The position numbers and the translations under genes are program-made. From Micromonospora echinaurantiaca (lineage in GTDB: Bacteria; Actinomycetota; Actinomycetes; Mycobacteriales; Micromonosporaceae): DNA of 64,000 nt. Each line of letters starts with the position of its first letter. Position 1 is the stretch's first letter. The stretch lies in assembly GCF_900090235.1 (NCBI RefSeq), contig NZ_LT607750.1, positions 5,013,001 to 5,077,000 on the forward strand, given 5' to 3'. Positions 36,971 to 44,808 of the stretch are shown here, one piece after another. The notes under the pieces were generated by a model that worked only from the letters and a program-made list of their open reading frames with translations, searched no databases and was not told the origin of the DNA.

Positions 36971-37980
36971 ACCTGGTCCGTGCCGAACTGGAGCGGCTGA
37001 GCGCCCGGCGCTTCGTCCAGCTCATGGTCGTCCTGCTGGTGCTGGCCTTCGGGATCACCGCGGCGACCACCCTGGCCGGCTCGCACCGGCCCACCGCCAC
37101 CGAACTGGCCGAGGCGCAGCGGCAGGCGGCCGAGGAGCGGCGCAACCTGGAGGTCATCCACGAGCAGTGCCTCGCCCGCGAGCGCGGTGTGCTGCCGCCG
37201 GAGCAGGCCGACCAGTACTACCCGCCCAACTGCAGCGAGGTGGACCCGGCGCTGCGGGAGCGGCTGCCGGTGGCCGCCGACTACCTGGTCGGGGTGTTCA
37301 CCTTCGCCACGGAGGCCCGGCCGCTGCTCTACTTCCTGATCGCCTTCCTGGTCCTCTTCGGCTTCCTGGTCGGCGCCTCCTACATCGGCGCCGACCTGAA
37401 CTCCGGCGGCGTGGTCAACCTGCTGCTGTGGCGGCCACGCCGGATGACGGTGCTCAGCGCCAAGCTGGGCACGCTGCTGGGCGGGGTGCTGGCGCTGTCG
37501 CTGGTCGCCTCGGTGGTGTACCTGGGCGCCTTCTGGTTCATCGGGCAGGCAGCCGGGCAGCCGGGCCACCTCGACGAGGAGTTCTGGCGATCGCTGGGGA
37601 CGCTCTGGGGTCGCGGGCTGGTGCTGGTGCTGCTGGCCACGGCGCTCGGCTTCGCCATCGCCACGCTGGGCCGGCACACCTCGGCGGCGCTCGGCGCGGT
37701 CGCCGCGTACCTGGTGGTGTGGGAGCTCGGCGCCCGGCTGGTGTTCGAGATCCTGGAGGTGGCCCGGCCCGATCAGCTGATGCTCTCCAGCCACCTGGCC
37801 GCCTGGCTGACCGGGCGGGCGGAGTTCTGGGACAACCAGGCCTGCGCAGGTGTCTTCGACGGCAGCTGCGACGGCTTCTACGCGCTGACCTGGGCGCCGG
37901 CGCTGGTCGTACTGGTCACGCTGACCGCCGCGCTCACCGCGGCGGCCTTCGCCCTGTTCCGCCGGCGGGATCTGATCTGA
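36967..37980 (+). CDS. ABC-2 type permease
   Basis: A 337-residue membrane protein. The first helix (~15-38) is followed by an extracytoplasmic loop of ~75 residues containing a coiled stretch (ATELAEAQRQAAEERRNLEVIHEQC) and two cysteines, then five more helices. A late loop holds CAGVFDGSCDGF, another Cys pair. It forms an exporter with the preceding ATPase; the substrate is unknown. The operon ends in a strong hairpin. Confidence 0.88.
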   Translation: MNLVRAELERLSARRFVQLMVVLLVLAFGITAATTLAGSHRPTATELAEAQRQAAEERRNLEVIHEQCLARERGVLPPEQADQYYPPNCSEVDPALRERLPVAADYLVGVFTFATEARPLLYFLIAFLVLFGFLVGASYIGADLNSGGVVNLLLWRPRRMTVLSAKLGTLLGGVLALSLVASVVYLGAFWFIGQAAGQPGHLDEEFWRSLGTLWGRGLVLVLLATALGFAIATLGRHTSAALGAVAAYLVVWELGARLVFEILEVARPDQLMLSSHLAAWLTGRAEFWDNQACAGVFDGSCDGFYALTWAPALVVLVTLTAALTAAAFALFRRRDLI

Positions 37981-37994
37981 GCTGGCCGGGCACC

Positions 37995-38032
37995 CGGTCG
38001 GGGTGCGGCAAGACCTTGCAGCACCCCGACCG
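37995..38032. terminator. Long hairpin after the ABC exporter operon
   Basis: Arms CGGTCGGGGTGC and its complement (37995-38006, 38021-38032), with an inner GCAAG/CTTGC pairing in the loop. A second small inverted repeat GTGAAG-N5-CTTCAC (38036-38052) follows at once. Confidence 0.7.
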
Positions 38033-38157
38033 ATGGTGAAGAATTCCTTCACATGACGGACGGCGCGGGCGACCACGCACGCCCCGCCGAGGCGGGCGCG
38101 GCGTCCCGCGCCGCCGCGACGGCATCACCCGGAGCGGGGGCGGGCCGGCGCGCCGGG

Positions 38158-39333
38158 TCAACCGACGGTGGAACCGAAGACCTCGTCACGGACGGCGTCC
38201 AGCGCGGTCCGCAGCGCGCCGTTGAGGATCGGCTCCTCGGTCAGCCCGGTCGGCACCACCCGGGGCCGGACCAGGGTGATCGCCGCCACCTCGTGCTGCA
38301 CCCGCTCGGCCAGTGCCGCGCCGCCCGCCTGGCCGACCTCGCCGGCGAGCACCACCAGCGGCGGGTCCAGCACCACGCAGGTGCTGGCCACGCCGAGCGC
38401 CAGCCGCCGGGCCAGCTCGTCGAGCATCGGGCCGCCCGCCGTGCCGTCCGCGATCGCCGCGCGCACCGCCGCGGTGGCGCTGTCGCCGGGGTAGCCGTGC
38501 TCGCGGGCCAACGCGCGCACCGCGTCCCCACCGACCAACTGCTGGAAGGCCGGCTTGGCCCGGCGGGACACGTCACGCGGGATGGGCGCGCCGGGCACCG
38601 GCAGGTAGCCGATCTCGCCCGCGGCGCCGCTGCTGCCGTGGTGCAGCCGCCCGCCGAGCATGATCGCCAGACCGACGCCCGCGCCGACCCAGACCAGCAC
38701 GAAGTCGGTCACCCCGCGGGCGGCGCCGGACTGCGCCTCGGCCACCGCGGCCAGGTTGACGTCGTTCTCGAAGACCACCGGGGTGTGCAGGTCGTCTCGG
38801 AGCGCGCCGAGCAGGCCGCTGTGCCAGCGCGGCAGGTTGAAGGCGAAGGTGATGTCGCCGGTGGCCGGGTCGACCAGACCGGGGGTGCCGAGCACGATCC
38901 GCCGGACGCTCGACAGCTGGGCCTGCGCGCTGCTGGCCGCCTGGACCACCGCGTTGTGCACCACGCCGACCGGGTCATCGGTGTCCCGGGTGGACTGCTC
39001 GACCCGGCCGATCACCGCGCCGGTGATGTCCGCGCAGGCGGCGACCACCCGGTCCGGGCCGACGTCCACCCCGACCACGTGCGCGCTGCCCGGCCGCACC
39101 GCGTAGAGCTGGGCGTTCGGTCCCCGCCCGCCGGCCTGCTCGCCGACCCGGGTGACCAGCCCGCGCTCCTCCAGCCGCTCGACCAGCTGGGAGGCGGTGA
39201 CCTTGGACAACCCGGTCAGCTCGCCGAGCCGCGCCCGGGTCAGCGGCCCCTGCTCGAGCAGCAGTTCCAGCGCGGCGCGGTCGTTGAGCGCCCGCAGCAG
39301 GCGGGGGGTGCCGGGCAACCGGGTCGCACTCAT
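38158..39333 (-). CDS. ROK family transcriptional regulator
   Basis: A 391-residue NagC/XylR-type repressor. The N-terminal winged HTH (LLEQGPLTRARLGELTGLSKVTASQLVERLEERGLVTRVGEQ) is followed by a ROK sugar-kinase fold (VVGVDVGPDRVVAACADITG, VVFENDVNLAAVAEA, SGAAGEIGYLPVPG). The usual zinc Cys cluster (CGxxGCxE) is absent; the equivalent stretch reads GSSGAAGEIGYL. I chose the ATG at 39333. It is divergent from nagZ across 178 bp, so it is probably the GlcNAc- or muropeptide-responsive repressor of that gene. Confidence 0.9.
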   Translation of the reverse strand: MSATRLPGTPRLLRALNDRAALELLLEQGPLTRARLGELTGLSKVTASQLVERLEERGLVTRVGEQAGGRGPNAQLYAVRPGSAHVVGVDVGPDRVVAACADITGAVIGRVEQSTRDTDDPVGVVHNAVVQAASSAQAQLSSVRRIVLGTPGLVDPATGDITFAFNLPRWHSGLLGALRDDLHTPVVFENDVNLAAVAEAQSGAARGVTDFVLVWVGAGVGLAIMLGGRLHHGSSGAAGEIGYLPVPGAPIPRDVSRRAKPAFQQLVGGDAVRALAREHGYPGDSATAAVRAAIADGTAGGPMLDELARRLALGVASTCVVLDPPLVVLAGEVGQAGGAALAERVQHEVAAITLVRPRVVPTGLTEEPILNGALRTALDAVRDEVFGSTVG

Positions 39334-39353
39334 GCCACGTCCTTCTGCTTCTA

Positions 39354-39374
39354 TAAACTTTGCTAACTGTAAAC
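39354..39374. promoter_or_regulatory. AT-rich candidate operator between ROK regulator and nagZ
   Basis: Repeats TAAAC-N5-TAAC-N2-TAAAC (39354-39374) in an otherwise GC-rich gap. The location fits a ROK binding site at the regulator's own promoter. TATAGA on the minus strand (39350-39355) may be its -10. Confidence 0.35.
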
Positions 39375-39511
39375 CGACCGGTGAGCGGGTAGCCGTAGCG
39401 TATCGGCCACCGGGCACCGGAGAACTCGGACGACCCGGCACCGAATCACCGCCGGGACGGCCGCCTCCGTCACGACGTCCGTGCCGTCCGGGCACCGGAA
39501 GGGGAGATCAC

Positions 39512-40963
39512 GTGGGGCTCGATCCAGGACTGCGCCGGCTCGCGCTCGGCACGCTGCTGGCCGCGTACCCGGGCCCGGTGCCACCGGACTGGGCGGTGGA
39601 CCTGGTCGCCGAGGGGCTCGCCGGGCACACCCTGTTCGGCACGAACGTGCACAACCCGGCCCAGGTGGCGGCCAGCACCGCCGCGCTGCGGGCCGGCCGC
39701 GCCGACGTGCTGATCGCCATCGACGAGGAGGGCGGCGACGTCACCCGGCTCGCCCACGCCACCGGCAGCCCCTATCCCGGCAACGCGGCGCTCGGCGCGG
39801 TCGGCGACGTGGCGCTGACCCGACGCGTCTACGAGGCCATCGGGGCCGAGCTGGCCGCGCTCGGTATCACTGTCAACCTCGCGCCCACCGTCGACGTCAA
39901 CACCGCCGACGAGAACCCGGTGATCGGCACCCGCTCGTTCGGCGCCGATCCGATCCGGGTCGCCGCACACTCCGCCGCCGCGGTGGCCGGGCTCCAGGCC
40001 GCCGGCGTCGCCGCCTGCGCCAAGCACTTTCCCGGGCACGGCGCCACGATCGCCGACTCGCACCACGAACTGCCCACCGTGGACGTACCGGTCGAGGTGC
40101 TGCGGGAGCGCGACCTGCCCCCGTTCGCCGCGGTGGTCGCCGCCGGTACCCAGGCGGTGATGACCGCGCACATCCGGGTACCCGCGCTGACCGGCGACGG
40201 CCCGGCCACCTTCAGCCGGGCCGTCCTGGTGGACCTGCTGCGCGGGGAGTACGGCTTCACCGGCACCGTGATCACCGACGCGCTGGAGATGAAGGGCGCC
40301 GCGATCGCCGCGGGCGGGGTGGGGCCGGCCGCCGTCCGGGCCCTCGCCGCCGGCGCCGACCTGCTCTGTATCGGCGCCCAGGTCGACGCCGAGCTGGTCG
40401 AGCGGGTGGTCGCCGAGATCGTCGCGGCGCTGGCCGACGGCCGGCTGGACCGCTCCCGGGTGGAGGAGGCCGCCGGTCGGGCCGCCGCGCTGGCCGCCTG
40501 GACCGGGGCCGCCGGCGGGATCTCCGCCGCCGCCACCGACCTGGGGTACGCGGCCGCGCGCCGCGCCGTCCGGGTGGAGGGCACCCTCACCGACCTGGAC
40601 CGGCCGCTGGTGGTCCAGTTGCACGCCGCCGCCACCATCGCCGAGGGCCGGGTGCCCTGGGGACTCGGCCCGCACCTGGCCGAGGCCGAGGAGATCCGGG
40701 TGGTCGCCGCGGAGACCGAACCGGCCACCCTGCGCGGGCTCGCCGGGTCCCGGCCGATCGTGCTGGTCGGCCGGCACCTGCACCGGCTGCCCGGCGGTCC
40801 CGAGCTGGTCACCGCGCTGGCCGCCGAGCATCCGGTGACCGTGGTCGAGATGGGGTGGCCGGCGAGCTGGCGGCCGGCCGGCGTCCGGGCGTTCGTCACC
40901 ACCTACGGCGCCAGCCACGCCAACGGCCGGGCCGCCGCCGAGGCCCTCGGGCTGACCGCCTGA
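39512..40963 (+). CDS. nagZ: Beta-N-acetylhexosaminidase, GH3
   Basis: A 483-residue GH3 enzyme that removes GlcNAc from muropeptides during cell-wall recycling. The signature is AACAKHFPGHGATIADSHHELPTVD (the His in DSHHELP is the NagZ-type acid/base), and the nucleophile Asp is in GTVITDALEMKGAAIA. IAIDEEGGDVTRLAHATGSPYPGNAALGA is also typical. There is no signal peptide, so it is cytosolic. GTG 39512 has GGGGAG upstream; the longer open frame lacks family homology. The extra C-terminal domain (~340-483) is as in actinobacterial homologues. Probably regulated by the divergent ROK protein. Confidence 0.92.
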   Translation: MGLDPGLRRLALGTLLAAYPGPVPPDWAVDLVAEGLAGHTLFGTNVHNPAQVAASTAALRAGRADVLIAIDEEGGDVTRLAHATGSPYPGNAALGAVGDVALTRRVYEAIGAELAALGITVNLAPTVDVNTADENPVIGTRSFGADPIRVAAHSAAAVAGLQAAGVAACAKHFPGHGATIADSHHELPTVDVPVEVLRERDLPPFAAVVAAGTQAVMTAHIRVPALTGDGPATFSRAVLVDLLRGEYGFTGTVITDALEMKGAAIAAGGVGPAAVRALAAGADLLCIGAQVDAELVERVVAEIVAALADGRLDRSRVEEAAGRAAALAAWTGAAGGISAAATDLGYAAARRAVRVEGTLTDLDRPLVVQLHAAATIAEGRVPWGLGPHLAEAEEIRVVAAETEPATLRGLAGSRPIVLVGRHLHRLPGGPELVTALAAEHPVTVVEMGWPASWRPAGVRAFVTTYGASHANGRAAAEALGLTA

Positions 40964-41167
40964 CGCCGGGCCAGCGGACCGCACCGCCGGGCGGGTCAGG
41001 CGGATCGCCTCGCCGGGCGGACGGCCGGGCGGACCGCCCCCGCCCGCCCGCGGACCAGGCGAGCAGCCCCGCCGGGTGGGCGGACCAGGCGGGCAGGCCG
41101 GGCAGCCCTGGGACCGGGCGGAGCCAGGCCGGGCATTGACCGGGCCGGCGCGGGGTATGCGGATGGG

Positions 41168-42367
41168 ATGACCGCCTCCGACCCCTGGCGCCGGGCACTG
41201 GCCGACCTCGTGTCCCGGTCGCACCGGCTGCCGCCGGACGAGCTGGCGGTGGCGGTCGGCGTCGTACTGCGACCACTGGGCGCCACGGCCACCGTCTACC
41301 TGGTCGACGCCGAGCAGTGCGACCTGCGTCCGCTGCCCGAGCCGGGCCGGCCGGCGCCGGACGCGCTGCCGATCGACACCAGCCTGGCCGGCCGCGCCTT
41401 CACCCACGTCGAGCCGCTCATCGGGCACGGGCCGCCGCCCCGGCTCTGGGTGCCGATCGTGAACGGCACCGACCGGCTGGGACTGCTGGAGGTCTTCCCG
41501 GCGGCCGCCGTCGACCCGTCCGACTCGTCGCTCCAGGACGGCTGCCGGCTGATCGCCGGCCTGATCGGGCACCTGGTGACGAGCAAGATCGCGTACGGCG
41601 ACGTGCTGCACCGGGCCCGGCGCAGCCGGCCGATGGCGGTCTCCGCCGAACTGCTCTGGCAACTGCTGCCACCGCTGACCTTCGCCGCCCCGAACACCGC
41701 GATCAGCGCCCTGCTCGAACCCTGCTACGAGGTCGGCGGGGACGCGTTCGACTACGCCCTGGACGCCGGGGTCCTCTCCCTGGCGATCCTGGACGGGGTG
41801 GGTCGCGGCCTGCCGGCGGTGCTCACCACCTCGGTCGCGCTCTCCGCGCTGCGCGCGGCGCGGCGGGCCGGCAGCGATCTGCCCGGGCTGGCCCGCTCGG
41901 TGGACACCGCCATCACGAGCCAGTGGCGCGACGCCCGCTTCGTCACCGGGGTGCTGGCCGAGTTCGACACCCGCACCGGCGTGCTCCGGTACGTCGTCGC
42001 CGGGCACCCGCCGCCGCTGCTGCTGCGGGGCGGGCGGGCGGTGCGGGAGATGACCGGCGGCCGGCGCCTCCCGCTCGGCCTGGCCGACCAGGCCGTGCCG
42101 GCGCAGACCCGGCTGGAGCGGGGCGACCGGTTGCTGCTGCACACCGACGGGGTCACCGAGGCGCGCAGTACGAGCGGCGAACTGTTCGGCCTGCCCAGGC
42201 TGACCGATCTCGCCGAGCGCCAGATCAGCTCCGGCCTGCCGGCGGCCGAGATCCTGCGTCGGCTGAGCCACGCGGTCACCGAGCACCTGGGCGGGACGGA
42301 CCGCGACGACGCCACGCTGCTGCTGGTCGAGTGGTCGGCCGAGGCGTCCGCGAACGCCGAACCCTGA
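41168..42367 (+). CDS. GAF + SpoIIE-type protein phosphatase (PP2C)
   Basis: A 399-residue protein. Residues ~10-140 form a GAF-like sensor (VVLRPLGATATVYLVDAEQCDLRPLPEPG, LWVPIVNGTDRLGLLEVF). Residues ~180-390 form the SpoIIE/RsbU phosphatase (EVGGDAFDYALDAGVLSLAILDGVGRGLPAVLTTS, then LLLHTDGVTEARSTSGELFG and GGTDRDDATLLLVEW with the metal-binding Asp residues). It would dephosphorylate a STAS-domain antagonist; such a gene (42371) lies 3 bp beyond its stop, on the other strand. No kinase partner is visible here. Confidence 0.92.
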   Translation: MTASDPWRRALADLVSRSHRLPPDELAVAVGVVLRPLGATATVYLVDAEQCDLRPLPEPGRPAPDALPIDTSLAGRAFTHVEPLIGHGPPPRLWVPIVNGTDRLGLLEVFPAAAVDPSDSSLQDGCRLIAGLIGHLVTSKIAYGDVLHRARRSRPMAVSAELLWQLLPPLTFAAPNTAISALLEPCYEVGGDAFDYALDAGVLSLAILDGVGRGLPAVLTTSVALSALRAARRAGSDLPGLARSVDTAITSQWRDARFVTGVLAEFDTRTGVLRYVVAGHPPPLLLRGGRAVREMTGGRRLPLGLADQAVPAQTRLERGDRLLLHTDGVTEARSTSGELFGLPRLTDLAERQISSGLPAAEILRRLSHAVTEHLGGTDRDDATLLLVEWSAEASANAEP

Positions 42368-42370
42368 CCG

Positions 42371-42730
42371 TCAGTCCGGCGCGGGCAAGCCGTGGTCGGC
42401 GTGGTCCTCGGCGCCCCCGTCGGTCAACCCGAGCAGGGCATCGACCGAGGTGATCCGCAGCACCCGGGCCACCACCGGCTGCGGCCGGGCCGCCCGGAGC
42501 GTCACGGCGCGCTCCCGGGCCACCACCGCGCCGTGGACCAGCACCCGAACCCCGCTGGAGTCGAGGAACGCGACGCCGGCCAGATCGACGAGGACTTCGT
42601 CGACATCGGCGGAACGCACCGCGTCCAGCAGTTCCCTCTCGAGGGCGTCGGCGGTGGACATGTCGATCTCACCGGCCGGCCGCAGCACCACCTGCCGCCG
42701 CTCCGCGTCCTGCGCCCGCACGTCGTCCAC
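42371..42730 (-). CDS. STAS-domain anti-sigma factor antagonist
   Basis: A ~119-residue STAS protein: RRQVVLRPAGEIDMSTADALERELLDAVRSADVDEVLVDLAGVAFLDSSGVRVLVHGAVVARERAVTLRAARPQPVVARVLRITSVDALLGL. The phosphorylatable Ser is in FLDSSGVRVL. The start is uncertain: GTG 42730 or 42721 fits the domain, while a TTG at 42835 would give 154 residues but lies inside a TetR-type palindrome. It converges with the SpoIIE phosphatase gene, its probable partner. Confidence 0.85.
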   Translation of the reverse strand: MDDVRAQDAERRQVVLRPAGEIDMSTADALERELLDAVRSADVDEVLVDLAGVAFLDSSGVRVLVHGAVVARERAVTLRAARPQPVVARVLRITSVDALLGLTDGGAEDHADHGLPAPD

Positions 42731-42821
42731 CGCCTCACCAGGGAGCCCGGCGCCCGTGCCGGTGCCGGTGCCAGCCGACCATACCCAGCCCGGGGTCGCG
42801 TGGCCATTCGTCGACGCAGTC

Positions 42822-42877
42822 TTGAACGTGTTCAACTCATCGCCTACGCTGAGCCAAATCGATTTGAACGCGTTCAA
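42822..42877 (+). promoter_or_regulatory. Promoter with two TetR-type operators
   Basis: Two palindromes of the same half-sites: TTGAACGTGTTCAA (42822-42835) and TTGAACGCGTTCAA (42864-42877, perfect), 42 bp start to start. The first TTGAAC doubles as a -35; 17 bp later comes TACGCT (42845-42850) as -10. The second operator lies in the leader just before GAGAGG and ATG 42890. A 12-bp palindrome CAAATCGATTTG overlaps it. The TetR gene two cistrons downstream is the obvious candidate ligand. Confidence 0.8.
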
Positions 42878-42889
42878 GAGAGGTTCAGG

Positions 42890-43420
42890 ATGGACACGAA
42901 GGTCTGGATGTACCTGGTCTACCTGGCGATCAGCATCGGGCTCACCATCTGGGTGGCCCGGGCGCTCTCCCGCAACGGGCTGGTCTTCCTCGAGGAGGTG
43001 TTCGCCGACGAACGCCTCGCCAAGGCGGTGAACAGCCTGTTGGTGGTCGGTTTCTACCTGCTCAACCTCGGCTACGTCACGGTCGCCATGCGGCACCCCG
43101 ACCCGGTGCGTACGACCAGTGGGGCGATGGAGGAGCTGTCGCTCAAGGTCGGCCTGGTGCTGCTGGTGCTCGGCGCGCTGCACTTCTTCAACGTCTTCGC
43201 GCTCAACCGCTACCGCCGGGGCCGGCTGCGCCAGTTCGCCACCCACCCGCCGCTCGCCCCGGTCGGCCAGCTGCCGATGACGCCCGCACCGCACGCCGGC
43301 CACCCGGTCGGCCCGCAGCCGCACGCCAGCCCGTACGCCGGCGGCCCCCGCCCCCAGCCCGGTCCGGCGGGCGGCGGCCAGCCCGGCGCCGGCCCGACCG
43401 CTGCCCCGCCGGCCCGATGA
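42890..43420 (+). CDS. Three-helix membrane protein with Pro/Gly-rich tail
   Basis: A 176-residue protein: a first helix (MDTKVWMYLVYLAISIGLTIWVARAL), a second (AVNSLLVVGFYLLNLGYVTVAM) and a third (LSLKVGLVLLVLGALHFFNVFAL), then a disordered tail from ~118 rich in Pro, Gly and His. Its function is unknown to me; the gene heads a three-gene operon with a DCC protein and TetR regulator. The ATG has GAGAGG at 6 nt spacing and ends in a 4-bp overlap with the next gene. Confidence 0.85.
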   Translation: MDTKVWMYLVYLAISIGLTIWVARALSRNGLVFLEEVFADERLAKAVNSLLVVGFYLLNLGYVTVAMRHPDPVRTTSGAMEELSLKVGLVLLVLGALHFFNVFALNRYRRGRLRQFATHPPLAPVGQLPMTPAPHAGHPVGPQPHASPYAGGPRPQPGPAGGGQPGAGPTAAPPAR

Positions 43421-43908
43421 CCGTCCCGCCCGCCGGCGCGGCGGGTCTCCCGGATGCCACCACGCACTCCGGTGGTGGCATCCAGGGGTTCACCGTCCTG
43501 TTCGACGCGCACTGCCCGCTGTGCCGGGCCGCACGCGGCTGGCTGGCGTCCCGGCCGCAGCTCGTACCGCTGGACTTCGTGCCGGCCGGCTCGGCGGAGG
43601 CCCGGCGGCGGTTCCCCGGCCTGGACCACGCCGCGACGCTGCGCGACCTCACCGTCATCGCGGACACCGGCGCGGTGTACGCGGGCGACGGCGCATGGTT
43701 CGCCTGCCTGTGGGCGCTGGCCGAGCACCGGTCGACGGCCGAACGGCTGGCCCGCCCGCACCTGCTCCCGCTGGCCCGGCGGGTGGTGGCGGTCGCCTCG
43801 GCGGTACGCGAGCGGGTCCGCGAGCCGTGGCCGGAGCCGACGCCCGACCCGCCGGGTTACGGTGGCCCCGATGACCGAGCAGACTGCGCCGACGACCGCT
43901 GCGGGTGA
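43417..43908 (+). CDS. DCC family (DUF393) thiol-disulfide oxidoreductase-like protein
   Basis: A 163-residue protein. FTVLFDAHCPLCRAARGWLASRPQLVPLDFVPAGS has the family's D-x-x-C-P-x-C active-site type motif at ~28-33, with DAHCPLC where most members have DGxCxxC. DLTVIADTGAVYAGDGAWFACLWAL follows. The C-terminus ends CADDRCG. The start overlaps the previous gene (ATGA), and the 3' end overlaps the TetR gene by 38 bp. A 12-bp perfect hairpin lies in codons 12-22. Confidence 0.87.
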   Translation: MTVPPAGAAGLPDATTHSGGGIQGFTVLFDAHCPLCRAARGWLASRPQLVPLDFVPAGSAEARRRFPGLDHAATLRDLTVIADTGAVYAGDGAWFACLWALAEHRSTAERLARPHLLPLARRVVAVASAVRERVREPWPEPTPDPPGYGGPDDRADCADDRCG

Positions 43909-44569
43909 GCCGGCGACCGCCCGCGGCGAGCAGACGCGGCAGCTCATCCTGGACACCGCGATGCGGCTGTTCCGCGAGCGCGGGTACGCCCAGACCACCA
44001 TGCGCGCGATCGCCCAGGAGGCCGGGGTGGCGGTGGGCAACGCCTACTACTACTTCGGCTCCAAGGACCACCTGATCCAGGAGTTCTACGCCCGCGCGCA
44101 GGTCGAGCACCGGGCGGCGGCCCAGCCGGTGCTCGACCGCGAGTCCGACTTCGCCGCCCGGCTCGCCGGGGTGCTGCACGCCGGCATCGACGTGCTCACC
44201 CCCTCGCACGACTTCGCCGCCAGCTTCTTCAAGACGGCCGCGGAACCGACCTCCCCGCTGAGCCCGTTCTCGGCGGAGTCCTCGGCGCCGCGCCAGGCGG
44301 CGGTCGCGCTCTTCGCCGAGGTGCTGGACGGCTCCACCGCCAAGGTGGACGCCGACCTGCGCCCCCAACTGCCGGAGCTGCTCTGGCTGGCGTACATGGG
44401 GGTGATCCTCTACTGGGTCTACGACCGGTCACCGGGGCAGGCCCGGACCCGGCAGCTCATCGACGGGGCCGTGCCGCTCATCGACCGGCTGGTGGCGCTG
44501 TCCCGGCTGCGGGTGCTCCGCCCGGTCACCCGCCAGGTCCTCGACCTGATTCGTACGCTGCGTCACTGA
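43871..44569 (+). CDS. TetR family transcriptional regulator
   Basis: A 232-residue regulator. A ~15-residue lead precedes the HTH (RGEQTRQLILDTAMRLFRERGYAQTTMRAIAQEAGVAVGNAYYYFGSKDHLIQEFYARAQ). The ligand domain has mixed character (DFAASFFKTAAEPTSPLSPFSAESSAPRQAAVALFAEVL, LPELLWLAYMGVILYWVYDRS). It is last in the operon, overlapping the DCC gene, and probably controls it through the TTGAAC-N2-GTTCAA sites. The inducer is unknown. Confidence 0.93.
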   Translation: MTEQTAPTTAAGEPATARGEQTRQLILDTAMRLFRERGYAQTTMRAIAQEAGVAVGNAYYYFGSKDHLIQEFYARAQVEHRAAAQPVLDRESDFAARLAGVLHAGIDVLTPSHDFAASFFKTAAEPTSPLSPFSAESSAPRQAAVALFAEVLDGSTAKVDADLRPQLPELLWLAYMGVILYWVYDRSPGQARTRQLIDGAVPLIDRLVALSRLRVLRPVTRQVLDLIRTLRH

Positions 44570-44644
44570 GCGGCCGGACCGGCCCCGTCGACTCCGCTCC
44601 AGGTCAAGTCCGCTATTCGACACTCCGAGTCGAGCACTGGCGTC

Positions 44645-44673
44645 TTGCCGTCGCGCATGTCGATACGTAGCGT
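44645..44673 (+). promoter_or_regulatory. Candidate orphan promoter
   Basis: TTGCCG (44645-44650), a 17-bp spacer, and TAGCGT (44668-44673). No credible plus-strand ORF follows; a strong hairpin starts 40 bp further on. Confidence 0.35.
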
Positions 44674-44713
44674 AATCAGCGTCGCCCGACCCACGGGGAC
44701 CTGGGGGGAGGCT

Positions 44714-44749
44714 GCGGACCGTGGATCCGGCCCGGGATCCACGGTCCGC
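44714..44749. terminator. 15-bp perfect hairpin
   Basis: Arms GCGGACCGTGGATCC and its complement with a GGCCCG loop, in the 239-bp gap between the TetR gene and the convergent acetyltransferase. It can end either transcript or a short RNA from the promoter at 44645. Confidence 0.65.
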
Positions 44750-44808
44750 GTCCTGCGCCGGCCGCCGGTCGGGACCGCTCCGCCCTCGGTCGTGGCCCGC
44801 TTCGCGGG

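Noticed and set aside
39470..42286. 938-codon minus-strand open frame opposite nagZ and the SpoIIE gene
   Set aside because: It is the high-GC mirror of real genes: no family motifs, biased composition of Gly, Arg, Gln, Pro and His, and both opposite genes have clear domains.
42371..42835. TTG 42835 as the start of the STAS gene
   Set aside because: The added N-terminus is low-complexity and the TTG falls in the TetR-type operator; GTG 42730 or 42721 suits the domain.
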